Shown here one piece after another: positions 18,470 to 27,294 of a DNA stretch of 64,000 nt (its first letter is position 1; each line of letters starts with the position of its first letter). The position numbers were made by a program, and so were the translations under genes. Location of the stretch: assembly GCF_029531655.1 (NCBI RefSeq), contig NZ_JANRMI010000002.1, forward strand, positions 1 to 64,000. The letters are read 5' to 3'. Under the pieces are notes generated by a model, which ran no database searches, was not told where the DNA came from, and saw nothing but the letters and a program-made list of their open reading frames with translations. This stretch comes from Bdellovibrio svalbardensis. GTDB lineage: Bacteria > Bdellovibrionota > Bdellovibrionia > Bdellovibrionales > Bdellovibrionaceae.

Positions 18470-19432
18470 ATGTTCCCACCCATTGAGCCATTTAGAACTG
18501 GTTACCTGGCAACAACAGATGGAAATGAAATCTACTGGGAGGCCTCAGGCAATCCAAAAGGTTTGCCTGCTATCTATATACACGGCGGCCCCGGTGGAGG
18601 AATTATGACGGGATATCGTCGACATTTCGATCCCGAAAAGTTTTGTATCGTCTCGTTTGAACAAAGAGGATGCGGTCGAAGCAGACCTCTGGCTACCAGT
18701 AGCCTGGAAGATCTTAAAACGAATACCACTCAGAGTCTCATTTCAGATATCGAGTTACTAAGAACGCACCTGAATGTGGATCAGTGGCTTCTTTATGGTG
18801 TCTCTTGGGGAACAACTCTGGCGCTTGCCTATGCCCAAGCCCATCCTGACAGAGTTATGGGATTGATCTTGGCGTTAATTTGCACGACCACACATCAAGA
18901 GGTCGAATGGATTACAGAAGATATGCGACGTATCTTTCCTATCGAGTGGGAGCGGTTTGCTGCGATGGCAGAACCAGAGCCGGGCGAACGAATCATTGAT
19001 GCCTATTATCGAAAGATCACAAGCCCTGATCTGACAATGCGAGAAGCGGCAGCTAAAGCCTGGTGCGAATGGGAGGACACTCACGTGTCTCTTGATCCTC
19101 GTCATACCCCTTTTAGTAAATTCCAAGATCCAGATTTTTGTATGTTATTTGCAACTCTGGTAATTCACTATTGGAAGAATGGGGCCTTCCTTGGTGACCA
19201 GCAGATTCTAAGGAATCTTAAAACCATTCAGCATCTTCCCTGCGTGTTGATTCACGGTAAACTTGATGTGAGTTCCCCGTTAGAAATTGCTTGGCGCCTT
19301 CATAAGGCTTGGCCGGGCAGTGAGCTGGTCATTCTTCAAAATGAGGGTCACGGAGGGAGCGGTATGGTTGAAGCGGTGACAAAGGCTGTAGCGAAAATGG
19401 AGAGTGAACTTGTGGGAAAGATGTCGATATGA
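18470..19432 (+). CDS. pip: Proline iminopeptidase
   Basis: 320-residue alpha/beta hydrolase that removes N-terminal proline from peptides in the cytoplasm. The oxyanion motif HGGPGGG (about 38-44), nucleophile elbow GVSWGT (Ser near 109), acid Asp in HGKLDVSSP and His in NEGHGGSG are all present and spaced as in the S33 family; length is typical (about 315). The start follows CGGAGGATAAGAAG. It is monocistronic with a terminator just downstream. In a predator, recycling of prey peptides is a reasonable role. Confidence 0.93.
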   Translation: MFPPIEPFRTGYLATTDGNEIYWEASGNPKGLPAIYIHGGPGGGIMTGYRRHFDPEKFCIVSFEQRGCGRSRPLATSSLEDLKTNTTQSLISDIELLRTHLNVDQWLLYGVSWGTTLALAYAQAHPDRVMGLILALICTTTHQEVEWITEDMRRIFPIEWERFAAMAEPEPGERIIDAYYRKITSPDLTMREAAAKAWCEWEDTHVSLDPRHTPFSKFQDPDFCMLFATLVIHYWKNGAFLGDQQILRNLKTIQHLPCVLIHGKLDVSSPLEIAWRLHKAWPGSELVILQNEGHGGSGMVEAVTKAVAKMESELVGKMSI

Positions 19433-19448
19433 ACTCAATTAATTTGCT

Positions 19449-19500
19449 TATAAAAATGAGTGTCATTTTTATAGAAACCCGCTGACTTATCTGCGGGTTT
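19449..19500 (+). terminator. Palindrome followed by terminator after pip
   Basis: First a perfect 11-bp inverted repeat with a 3-nt centre (19449-19473), then the terminator stem AAACCCGC / GCGGGTTT (19475-19500). Together they close the pip transcript and separate it from the island that follows. Confidence 0.65.
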
Positions 19501-19686
19501 CTTGCTTAGTCGAGTATCCGTGAGCAATTTCAACAGCGTCTTTAATTTTTAATGACTGATTGAAATACACATGAGTGAAATCAGATTCTTTCAAACAGGA
19601 CCTTTGTCTGATGTATTTATTATCTTCTTAAAATATAAACAAACAAAACTTAATATGTCAGATCAATTTTAGTGGGATGGTATTTG

Positions 19687-21876
19687 ATGGGTAAGTTAGT
19701 TGAAAATTTAGTGCACCATGTGGAACTTTGGAAATCAGAGTGGGATCTTACTGCAATTACACAGTTTATCGAGTTTTCGATGTTCAACGAAAATGAGTTA
19801 ATTTCCCTTGAGTCTTTAACAGCAATTATAAATAGTTCTTTGGGGCTAAAAATAGATAATTTGAAAGTCGAAAGATGTCTGCAAAATTTAATCAGTAAGC
19901 AGGCAATTTTTAAAGTAGGGGATCTCTACAAGCTCTCTGAGCAACGAAAGTCAGAAATTTTAATTCTTCAGCAAGAAAGGACAAATTTAGATGCGATAGC
20001 GGCGGAAGAATTTCAAGATTATCTCATTAGATATTCGTTGTCTGGAGTGAATGAGGTAACGTGGGAGAGATATTCAAAAGAGTTTATTCCAAAATTGGTC
20101 GAGCTTTACGGTTCAGAAGTTTTTGATTTACTCAGGAATAAAGTTAACCATAGTAGAACTCTTCCGGTTGACTTAATAAGGGATTGTTTTCCAATTTGCC
20201 ATTCAGAAGTCGTATCAATTTCTCATGAAATTTTTGTTCACCGCGAGTCAAATATTTCTAAGCTAATTTTAAATCATTTAAATGTATATTATATTACGGC
20301 CGCATTAGGTCTGGATAGTTCTGCTCAACGTTTACTTAAACGCTCTTCATCCGGCAAATACATATTCCGAATTCTTTTGGACTCAAATGCTTTGTTGTCG
20401 ATATTTTCTCTACATAAAAGTTTGTACGACGATGCCATTTTGAGAATTTTTTCTTTTCGAGAATCACTCAAGGGTAATATTGATCTCCACTTCTATGTTA
20501 TGGATCAAACTCTCGAAGAGACGACAAATGTTCTGATTGCCGCAAATCGCGCCTTGGAGCAAAACCCATTAGACGGCATCACTCAAAAAGTGTTTGTGAG
20601 ACAAAACCTACATGGCGTTCGGGCCAAGTTTTATGAAGCAACTTTAAACAAGCCGATTCCTCCAAAAAAATATTTTGAACCATATACTGAAAATTTTCCA
20701 ATGTTACTTCGAGAGAAAGACATTCAAGTTCTTAAGAGCGAAGACTTTCGACAAAGTAATTTGGCCGAAGTTCAAGCTTTAACAGGCGAAGCGTATGAAT
20801 TTCAAAAGAAACTGAAAGAAGATAAACAGCGGGAATATAAAAGTCTCGAGCACGATAGTATGTTAGTTTTATTTTGCAAAAAGCGTCGTTCAGATTCTAT
20901 TAATTCATTGGCAAAATCTGAGTACTGGGTCTTGTCACAGGACTTTTCCTTGCTAATTCCATTTGATAAAAAAGTATCCAAAGGTAGCCCATTGCAAAGG
21001 CATGTTTTAGAACCTCTTGTTTTTTTAGAGTTGTTGAGTTTTTGGTCGATTGATACAGATGTAGCTCGTAAGATGTCGTTAGAAAATTTGAACTTCTTCC
21101 TTTCTTTAAATAAATTTGATTCTAATGCAGAAAAAGTCTCAATTTCGATTTTGGAAGGTCTAGCTGCCTATAAAGATCATGATCAACTAACTGAGAGCCA
21201 AGTTGAGAAAATATTGGAAGACCAAGCGTTAAGGGTTCGAATTAATTCGTTAACGCCCGAAGAAAAGAAAAATTTTATTCGGGAGGCGGCTCTTGGAATA
21301 TTTAAGAATGATTTGCAGCGTGCTATGGATGAATCCGCAACATTAGAATCCTATGTAGTTAAAAAAAATGAGCAGCTTAGGAGTGCTGAAAGCGATCTAC
21401 TTCTGATGCGAGAGGGGCTCAGCCAAAAAAACGATGAGTTAATCGGAGCGCAAGGTGAGCTTGAAGCAATAAAAGCAAATGTTCAGGAGTTAGAAAAGTT
21501 TAAGATTCTAGAATTTGAAAACCGAATTTGGAAGTATATTTTCTTCCCTCTCACTGTGTGTGCGTTGATTGCATTATTCGGGACTTATGGGCTGTCAGTT
21601 TCACTAAATGTTACTTTTTTTGATTTGGTTCTAATTTATACTTCAATGTTAATTTTAATTATTAAAGGAATGAAACTGTTATTAAAAAAATATTTTGCAG
21701 AGGGTGAGATTAATAGATCTCGAACTGTGAAAATATTTTTTGATAATTCATTAGTCGATAAAGCAAGCTGGGGTTTGGTGGCATTTATCTTTGTAGTTTT
21801 GTTCAAAACAAAATGCGAAGGATTGGTTCAAAAGATTTTCTCTTCCATTCATTTATTTGAAATCGGTAATAGTTAA
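19687..21876 (+). CDS. Large membrane protein with PIN-like nuclease domain, unknown function
   Basis: 729 residues from the ATG at 19687 (a GTG at 19672 would add five). Residues 1-95 look like a winged-helix region. A PIN-like fold follows from about 215: LLDSNALLSIF (first Asp), TLEETTNVL (Glu), EHDSMLVLFCKKRR (Asp) and YWVLSQDFSL (Asp) give the four-acid pattern of PIN RNases. A coiled coil (about 535-600) leads to two or three membrane helices (about 610-710). The gene is visibly AT-rich beside its neighbours and lies in an island next to tRNA-Gln. A membrane-anchored RNase could serve in abortive-infection style defence; that is inference. Confidence 0.6.
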   Translation: MGKLVENLVHHVELWKSEWDLTAITQFIEFSMFNENELISLESLTAIINSSLGLKIDNLKVERCLQNLISKQAIFKVGDLYKLSEQRKSEILILQQERTNLDAIAAEEFQDYLIRYSLSGVNEVTWERYSKEFIPKLVELYGSEVFDLLRNKVNHSRTLPVDLIRDCFPICHSEVVSISHEIFVHRESNISKLILNHLNVYYITAALGLDSSAQRLLKRSSSGKYIFRILLDSNALLSIFSLHKSLYDDAILRIFSFRESLKGNIDLHFYVMDQTLEETTNVLIAANRALEQNPLDGITQKVFVRQNLHGVRAKFYEATLNKPIPPKKYFEPYTENFPMLLREKDIQVLKSEDFRQSNLAEVQALTGEAYEFQKKLKEDKQREYKSLEHDSMLVLFCKKRRSDSINSLAKSEYWVLSQDFSLLIPFDKKVSKGSPLQRHVLEPLVFLELLSFWSIDTDVARKMSLENLNFFLSLNKFDSNAEKVSISILEGLAAYKDHDQLTESQVEKILEDQALRVRINSLTPEEKKNFIREAALGIFKNDLQRAMDESATLESYVVKKNEQLRSAESDLLLMREGLSQKNDELIGAQGELEAIKANVQELEKFKILEFENRIWKYIFFPLTVCALIALFGTYGLSVSLNVTFFDLVLIYTSMLILIIKGMKLLLKKYFAEGEINRSRTVKIFFDNSLVDKASWGLVAFIFVVLFKTKCEGLVQKIFSSIHLFEIGNS

Positions 21877-21978
21877 ATTTGCGGAGCACGATTTTTTGAA
21901 GTGGTCGATAAAAACGTATGAGCCGAACCTAGTAGTTATTGGGTCGATAACTACACCCAATCACTACAGAAATGCAAA

Positions 21979-21998
21979 AACCCGCGGGAGCGGATTTT
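21979..21998 (+). terminator. Short hairpin after the PIN-like gene
   Basis: CCGC-GGGA-GCGG flanked by AAAA and TTTT (core 21982-21993), with the tRNA 3'-end repeat immediately after it. Weak but terminator-like. Confidence 0.35.
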
Positions 21999-22011
21999 AA
22001 ATGGATGGGGT
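21999..22011. repeat. 13-bp duplicate of the tRNA-Gln 3' end, possible attachment site
   Basis: The 13 bases AAATGGATGGGGT are identical to 24162-24174, which cover the CCA end, discriminator and six acceptor-stem bases of the tRNA-Gln gene. Both copies follow a terminator-like hairpin. It could be the trace of integration at the tRNA. Confidence 0.4.
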
Positions 22012-22037
22012 TATGTTTTCAGGCTTAAACCATTGAA

Positions 22038-22274
22038 ATGACTGAACACGAATTGCAAAAGTACCACAAAGTACGAAACAATTCGATCATGCTGTGGGAT
22101 CAAAGTCAGACAATAATTGGAAGGGTCGAGGTTCATCTTAAGCCGATCAACAAGGTACTCTTTGAGCCCCATGTGAGTGCTTGTTTTGTGAGTCAGCTGG
22201 TAGGTTCTCAACGATATTCGGCTTTAATAGGCCTGGATCAAATGATTCAAGCTCGCATCAAGGCTAATGAATAG
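22038..22274 (+). CDS. Small hypothetical protein
   Basis: 78 residues (MTEHELQKYHKV ... DQMIQARIKANE). I recognise no family. It ends 30 bp before the SH3 gene on the same strand and has ordinary amino-acid composition, but lacks a clear ribosome site. It might be a real small partner or the 3' remnant of a longer gene interrupted next to the tRNA-like repeat at 21999. Confidence 0.35.
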   Translation: MTEHELQKYHKVRNNSIMLWDQSQTIIGRVEVHLKPINKVLFEPHVSACFVSQLVGSQRYSALIGLDQMIQARIKANE

Positions 22275-22304
22275 CAAAATTTTGCAATAAAGAAGGTTGG
22301 TCCG

Positions 22305-23918
22305 ATGATCTATGAAGTCGTCGAAACTTACGAAGTCGTCTATACATCTCCAATTAGATTAAAGGTTGGAGAGGATGTAACAATCACCGAAAGAGAAACA
22401 AATCCGGAATGGCTGGGGTGGGTTTTCTGTTTGGATGCGAATGGGACAAGTGGATGGGTGTCTGAGAAGTATCTCCAAATTAATGGAAACTTCGGACAGG
22501 TTATAAAGAATTACGACGCGACTGAGTTGGGAGTTGAAAAGGGTGAATCAGTCAGTTTGATTAACGAAGAGTTTGGTTGGGCTTGGGTAAAAAATAGCGC
22601 CGGAAATGAAGGTTGGGTGCCTCTTAAAAATCTTCGCGCTGTAAGTGAACAGACGAAAACATCAAAGCGATCTCGATTTTCGGATAAATCCTTAGATGTG
22701 CTTGTTACGATGATTTTTCAGGGCATAAAGGATGTGTCTACTCATATCAAAATGGATGAGGTCGGATATATTCGAATAGCTGCTACCGCTCACAGTAGTG
22801 TTAAAGATTTCTTCTTGTATGGTTGTACTGATGAGGTCATGAAGGTTGCAACGGCCGCACTCCGCTGGAGCGAACTGTTATCTGAATCAAAAGAAGATCT
22901 AATTCAGCAGGATGTGACGGAGCGAGTGAGTCGCGTCGTTTTGGAAGCAATTCATGATGAAATGCAAATGTGGAACAGGAAGCTGACCGAGATTTTGGTG
23001 GATCAGATTCTTTTTAAGACAACTAACGATCAAGAGTACTATAAGCTCTATTTTTATTGTTCATCACTTGAGACTCTTCGCCGCGTGCAAAAAGATTTTA
23101 AGGAATTTTACGGCTTCGAAAGCGGGAACGTTCAGCACCAAATTGATTATGACATTTCGGCTATAAAAAGTATTTTATCCAATATAGATATAAAGCGCGC
23201 CTGGTTTCTTGATAAAGGTTTTGATCCAAAAAAATTTGATACTAACTCTAAGCGAATTTTAAAAAGTGCAAACGCTAGAATCAAAGAGGCATTTGCCCTA
23301 GCTACCCCGCAACAAAAATTGGCCTTAGGAATTAGCTATGAACGCGGGTACTCCGCTCCCAGCAGAGCGATCCACGCATCAATTGGTCAATTTTTTGGTG
23401 AAGTTAGTTCTGAAAAAGCAAAAGCGCTCTTCGGCAAAAATATTGTTACTGCCCGGCATGTGATCTTAGGTTGTCATAATCTATTGGAAACTCAGCCCAA
23501 AGGATTGATGGGCATGATGGAGAAATCCGAGGAGCGTGACGAAGCAGGTGATAAAGTCGTAAAGGCTTTGTCGGCTGACTATCAACTTGGCGATATTGTT
23601 TCTGCCTACGGTGAGATATGTTTGGTCACGGACAAGAGAGTGAGTGCCTTTGGTTACACTTCCTACGAAGTAGAGTTTTTATTTAAGCCAATGCTTCCTA
23701 ATCTTTTGAAAGATTATTTTCCTGCACAATACATTCAGATGATCGCTCCTAGAGCGAAACTGATTCCGACTATACAAAAAATTTTTAGTGATATGGGATT
23801 GGATCCAGGAAAAGTGACTGATGATTTGGTTTCTCAGGCAATTAAACAGATGTGTAAGGATCTCGGTGAAGAGCTGTTCCTCAAGTCATTTCGTCTTAAA
23901 AGAGTCATTCGCAAATGA
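22305..23918 (+). CDS. Tandem SH3-domain protein, unknown function
   Basis: 537 residues, no signal peptide, so probably cytoplasmic. Two SH3-like repeats occupy about 1-60 and 62-110; each ends in a GW motif (GTSGWVSEKYLQI and GNEGWVPLKNLRA). A long helical region follows (about 120-430), including RAIHASIGQFFGEVS, which loosely recalls HEPN/DUF5677-like proteins, and another small beta region near 440-480 (YQLGDIVSAYGEICLVTD). No catalytic motif is certain. ATG at 22305 with AGAAGG upstream. It closes the AT-rich island and may work with the PIN-like membrane protein. Confidence 0.6.
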   Translation: MIYEVVETYEVVYTSPIRLKVGEDVTITERETNPEWLGWVFCLDANGTSGWVSEKYLQINGNFGQVIKNYDATELGVEKGESVSLINEEFGWAWVKNSAGNEGWVPLKNLRAVSEQTKTSKRSRFSDKSLDVLVTMIFQGIKDVSTHIKMDEVGYIRIAATAHSSVKDFFLYGCTDEVMKVATAALRWSELLSESKEDLIQQDVTERVSRVVLEAIHDEMQMWNRKLTEILVDQILFKTTNDQEYYKLYFYCSSLETLRRVQKDFKEFYGFESGNVQHQIDYDISAIKSILSNIDIKRAWFLDKGFDPKKFDTNSKRILKSANARIKEAFALATPQQKLALGISYERGYSAPSRAIHASIGQFFGEVSSEKAKALFGKNIVTARHVILGCHNLLETQPKGLMGMMEKSEERDEAGDKVVKALSADYQLGDIVSAYGEICLVTDKRVSAFGYTSYEVEFLFKPMLPNLLKDYFPAQYIQMIAPRAKLIPTIQKIFSDMGLDPGKVTDDLVSQAIKQMCKDLGEELFLKSFRLKRVIRK

Positions 23919-24137
23919 TATTGGAATACTTTAAGCAAAGTCGGGTAAAAGAAATTCCGCCATGCGAGTAAGATTCTCTCAAGGTAATCAGCACCGTCAA
24001 AGTACCACCAGATATAACCACAAAAGTCGGCAGGTGGGATGAGTTCCCTTTGAGAAAAAATGAGATAGATGGACGACGAAAAGCGACGCTTGATCTTACT
24101 AGATTATTGATTTTACTTTTGATTGCTTAAAAAACAA

Positions 24138-24157
24138 AAACCACCTGTCGGTGGTTT
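24138..24157 (-). terminator. Terminator of tRNA-Gln
   Basis: AAACCACC-GACA-GGTGGTTT on the minus strand followed by a T-rich tract (TTGTTTTTT), 8 bases past the CCA end. Confidence 0.85.
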
Positions 24158-24164
24158 AAAAAAA

Positions 24165-24240
24165 TGGATGGGGTGGCAGGACTCGAACCTGCGAATGACA
24201 GAATCAAAATCTGTTGACTTACCAACTTGTCGACACCCCA
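24165..24240 (-). tRNA. tRNA-Gln (anticodon TTG)
   Basis: Cloverleaf on the minus strand: acceptor TGGGGTG / CACCCCA, anticodon stem ACAGA / TCTGT around loop TTTTGAT (anticodon TTG), T arm GCAGG TTCGAGT CCTGC, and an encoded CCA. The acceptor and overall length match bacterial tRNA-Gln. The discriminator base reads T, where E. coli has G. Its 3' end faces the island at 19.6-24 kb. Confidence 0.95.
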
Positions 24241-24376
24241 ACAAGAATAGTTTCGAAACGCCAAGTTACGGATTTTCCCCTTTAAAATCAATGAAAGATG
24301 CACTGCAATAAGGCCGCAATCTTAAAGCTGGACCGAACTTGCTTTCTTTTAGAGCAATTTTATGTGCGGAACCACC

Positions 24377-24829
24377 CTAAGGAGGCGAAAACAAGCCATC
24401 GAACACCTTCTGGTCCCACCTAAAAGGTAAACAAGCTGCTGCATGACTGGCCACCGGGGAGGCCTCGAGCTTGCCTTTGACTGAACGAATCGCTTGGATT
24501 TGAGTGTCGCAGTCGTTGCTGGGGGCTGGCAGTTTGATGGAGTGCTCTACCAAAAATGCAGGATTTTTTCCTGTTTGGTGCACGCGCAGTTTGCCGTTAG
24601 GTTCGCGGTGGAACTGGCAAGGGGCTTTGATCTTTAAATTGATATCCAACTTATCATTGGCCACCACCACGCACAGGCCATCGCGATTGTGCAGGCTCAG
24701 CTTGTAACCAGAGAACTCGGCCTCGGTAGGAATAACCGCGCCAGCGTGAGCTTCTGAAGTCAAAAGCATTAATGCCGCAAGCGCAGTTGAAATGGCTAAA
24801 GCGGGCAGTCTGAGCAAAGTTGAATTCAT
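24377..24829 (-). CDS. Small secreted protein of unknown function
   Basis: 150 residues with a clear signal peptide (about 1-29, cut near EAHA/GA). The mature part has four or five Cys (LCVV, PCQF, DCDTQ, ACLPF) that could form disulphides, consistent with a periplasmic or extracellular location. I know no family for it. A ribosome site AAAGGACGACGTC precedes the ATG. The tRNA gene lies downstream on the same strand. Confidence 0.7.
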   Translation of the reverse strand: MNSTLLRLPALAISTALAALMLLTSEAHAGAVIPTEAEFSGYKLSLHNRDGLCVVVANDKLDINLKIKAPCQFHREPNGKLRVHQTGKNPAFLVEHSIKLPAPSNDCDTQIQAIRSVKGKLEASPVASHAAACLPFRWDQKVFDGLFSPP

Positions 24830-24907
24830 GACGTCGTCCTTTTGTTGCTATTCAAAATTACGCGAAGAGAGTGAAGAAGTCAGATTACTATTGCAGCAAA
24901 AATAAAA

Positions 24908-24937
24908 AAAGCCCGCTGGTTTTAGCCAACGGGCAAA
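24908..24937 (-). terminator. Terminator downstream of spoVG
   Basis: Stem GCCCGTTGG / CCAGCGGGC (one mismatch) followed on the minus strand by seven T. It lies about 120 bp past the spoVG stop; nothing convincing is coded in between except a palindrome at 25030. Confidence 0.75.
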
Positions 24938-25029
24938 AGGGTCCATGAGGTTTTTTATTTGAAGCCGCCGCGGGCTTTGGCTCTCCACAAATGAACCAAA
25001 GCTTGGCGAGTGAGCAGGGATCTTCAACT

Positions 25030-25048
25030 ACTCCGACGAGGTCGGAGT
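25030..25048. repeat. 19-bp palindrome, copy of dispersed family
   Basis: ACTCCGAC-GAG-GTCGGAGT, perfect 8-bp arms. Same family as the palindromes at 27242, 49882-49958 and 58179; all are intergenic. Confidence 0.7.
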
Positions 25049-25057
25049 GAAACCAAC

Positions 25058-25387
25058 TCAGTAGTCGTCATTTCCACCATAATCACTGCCTGGAGCTTTC
25101 TGGCGTTTCAAACTAACAAGAGTTTCACCCATGGATTTCAATTCTTTTTCATAAGCCTCAAAAACAAGGTCCTCGATCATCGCTCGAGTTTCTTGGTTCA
25201 GAGGATGCGCAATATCTCTAAACTGACCGTCTTTGCGCTTCTTGCTGGGCATCGCCACAAACAAGCCGCTGGTGCCTTGAATAACCTTAAGGTCGCGCAC
25301 CACGAAACAATTATCGAGTGTGATCGACACATAAGCTTTCAGTCGGTCTTCATTCACCGGGAAAACTTTTACTTCGGTGACTTTCAT
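25058..25387 (-). CDS. spoVG: SpoVG-family DNA/RNA-binding regulator
   Basis: 109 residues. The conserved SpoVG core is intact: [55 protein letters not shown] and LNQETR. SpoVG proteins bind nucleic acid and tune developmental or virulence genes in Firmicutes, Borrelia and others; it is also common in Bdellovibrio-like bacteria. I start it at the ATG at 25387 after AGAAAGGGA; an upstream ATG at 25423 has no site. The C-terminus is charged and extended ([11 protein letters not shown]). A perfect inverted repeat 160 bp upstream may control it. Confidence 0.93.
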   Translation of the reverse strand: MKVTEVKVFPVNEDRLKAYVSITLDNCFVVRDLKVIQGTSGLFVAMPSKKRKDGQFRDIAHPLNQETRAMIEDLVFEAYEKELKSMGETLVSLKRQKAPGSDYGGNDDY

Positions 25388-25545
25388 AGAGTCCCTTTCT
25401 AGTTGCCATTCTTGTTGCATCACTGTTGCGTCTAACTTCGAACCAAACTATGGTCTGTATTTCTTCTCGGAAGTGAGTGGAAAAACTAAAGACCTAGGTC
25501 GAGGATTTTTTCACGATGTAATCGATCTCTGAAAATCACAGCAAT

Positions 25546-25566
25546 TTTGTCTCAAGGGGAGACAAA
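25546..25566. promoter_or_regulatory. 8-bp inverted repeat upstream of spoVG
   Basis: TTTGTCTC-AAGGG-GAGACAAA, perfect arms and 5-nt centre, about 160 bp before the spoVG start. Plausible operator; no T run that would make it a terminator. Confidence 0.4.
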
Positions 25567-25740
25567 GTCTACTTACAAATGAATTTTTTCGCCTATTTTT
25601 CAGGCAGCATTTTGTGGCGCAAACAGGGAGCTTAATTGATTAGGAATTTCGCTGAATTGAGCTGCTGGTCTGGGTTTGTGCGGAATCTTTTAAAAATGAA
25701 ATTTAGGGATGATTGTCGGATGACACATTAACCAAGGAAA

Positions 25741-25765
25741 AAGCCAGACCTTTTCAGTCTGGCTT
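25741..25765 (-). terminator. Rho-independent terminator of htrA
   Basis: On the minus strand AAGCCAGAC / GTCTGGCTT closes a 7-nt loop and is followed by TTTTT; it lies 27 bp past the htrA stop. Confidence 0.9.
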
Positions 25766-25791
25766 AATCATAAACAGGAAGTGGGTACTTT

Positions 25792-27225
25792 TTAGTTGGT
25801 TTCGATATTGATGATTTGAATGCGGGCGTTGCGCGCAATTCTTAATGTGTTCGAACCCTTCTTAAGACTTTTCAAAACATCCTTTGAAGTTTCAACAGAG
25901 TTCTTGTTCACATCCAAGATCACATCACCAGCTTGCAATCCGGCTTTTGAAGCGGCGGAGTTCATTACTGTATCAATTACTACCGGTTGTCTCATATCGT
26001 CAGGAAGGCCCATCTCCGCGCGCAATTGGTCATTCGGATCAAGAACTGTGAAGCCCAAGTTGAATGGAGCTTTTTGGCCTTGATAAGCTTTCTTTGGTGA
26101 AGCTTTTTTAGGAGCGTCCTCAGGGCGTTCCGTGATCAACATACTGACCGTGACGGGTTTGCGATTGCGAAGCAAGCTGGCTTTTACTGATTTACCAATA
26201 GTCGCGTCAGCAACAGCATCCTGAAGTTCCAATGAGTTCGTGATTTTGCGACCGTTAAATTCAGTGACGATGTCGTACATTTTAACACCGGCTTTTGCTG
26301 CCGGTCCGCGAGGATCCAGTTGAGTGATCACGGCGCCACGAGTGTCGCCCAAACCCAAGTACTCTGCCGCTTCGGCGTCGATATCACCCAAAGCCGTACC
26401 AATGTAGCCGCGTGCGATGCGACCTTTGGATTCAAGCTGTGGAATCAAAGCTTTCACGTCGTCAATTGGAATCGCAAAACCGATTCCCTGTGCGCGAGCA
26501 TCAATTGCGGAGTTCACGCCGATCACTTGCCCCTTGGTATTTACAAGTGGACCGCCGGAGTTTCCAGGATTGATGCTGGCATCAGTTTGCAAAAGAGGAA
26601 TTTTATTGATTTCAGTGATGTCGCGGCCTTTTGAAGAGATCAATCCTTTTGTCATCGAGTGACCGTGACCAAAAGGATTACCGAACGCCGCCACCCATTC
26701 GCCGACTTCAAGGTCTTTTGAAGAGCCTAGAACAGCATAGGGCACTTTGCCTTTCGGAGTGATTTTGATCAAGGCGATGTCCGTGCGCGCGTCGCTACCG
26801 ATCAGGACCGCATCGTAAACATCTTTTGATCCTTCGCTCAATTGAACTTGGATTTGATCAGCTCCCTGGATCACGTGATTATTTGTGACGATCAAACCAT
26901 CTTCGCGGATGATAAAGCCTGTACCCAAACCAATTTGTTGAGGCTTGTTGCTTTGTTGTTGGGGCTGCATGCGGATGCCATAAAGTTGTTCCAACATATC
27001 CATCATCGGATCGCGCATGCGTGGATTGTTGCGAGGAAGTGCAGACGTTGAAATATTGACGACGGCAGGATTGATGGCCTTCGCCAACTCAACAAAAAGA
27101 TTCGCCGGCAGGGGAGCGCTGAGGTTGAGCTTCGGTGGATCTTTTGGCAGGTTCTGAGCCTGCACAGGCAAAGCCATAGCTAAAGTTGAAAGAACGGGTA
27201 AAGCGAGAGTAAAGAACTGCTTCAT
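25792..27225 (-). CDS. degP: Periplasmic serine protease HtrA/DegP family
   Basis: 477 residues. Signal peptide (1-23), a trypsin-like domain with the full triad H117 (TNNHVIQ), D149 (ARTDIAL) and S223 (INPGNSGGP), and two PDZ domains (about 265-355 and 385-470). These proteases and chaperones clear misfolded envelope proteins. The ATG at 27225 is preceded by TAGGAGACTTAT. Upstream on the same strand lie a DUF1844 gene and an M48 homologue, giving a possible envelope quality-control cluster. Two palindromes sit in its 5' leader, and a terminator follows. Confidence 0.95.
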   Translation of the reverse strand: MKQFFTLALPVLSTLAMALPVQAQNLPKDPPKLNLSAPLPANLFVELAKAINPAVVNISTSALPRNNPRMRDPMMDMLEQLYGIRMQPQQQSNKPQQIGLGTGFIIREDGLIVTNNHVIQGADQIQVQLSEGSKDVYDAVLIGSDARTDIALIKITPKGKVPYAVLGSSKDLEVGEWVAAFGNPFGHGHSMTKGLISSKGRDITEINKIPLLQTDASINPGNSGGPLVNTKGQVIGVNSAIDARAQGIGFAIPIDDVKALIPQLESKGRIARGYIGTALGDIDAEAAEYLGLGDTRGAVITQLDPRGPAAKAGVKMYDIVTEFNGRKITNSLELQDAVADATIGKSVKASLLRNRKPVTVSMLITERPEDAPKKASPKKAYQGQKAPFNLGFTVLDPNDQLRAEMGLPDDMRQPVVIDTVMNSAASKAGLQAGDVILDVNKNSVETSKDVLKSLKKGSNTLRIARNARIQIINIETN

Positions 27226-27241
27226 ATAAGTCTCCTATTAC

Positions 27242-27291
27242 ACTCTGACCTCGTCAGAGTAGATGTCGCGCTCTGAGGCTGTCAGAGCAGA
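27242..27291. repeat. Palindromes in the htrA leader
   Basis: ACTCTGAC-CTC-GTCAGAGT (27242-27260) belongs to the dispersed 19-bp family, with a compensated base pair change. A second, related hairpin (GCTCTGA / TCAGAGC, about 27270-27288) follows. Confidence 0.6.
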
Positions 27292-27294
27292 AAA

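Larger units (their letters stand above)
25388..25791. other. Gene-free region upstream of spoVG
   Basis: 404 bp between spoVG and the htrA stop. It contains the htrA terminator (25741-25765) and the inverted repeat at 25546-25566. No other gene is seen; it must hold the spoVG promoter. Confidence 0.5.

Noticed and set aside
24960-25025. Short minus-strand peptide reading RQALVHLWRAKARGGFK then stop
   Set aside because: It looks protein-like but is only about 20 codons, opens after a stop and has no ATG or ribosome site. Could be a gene remnant; not supportable.
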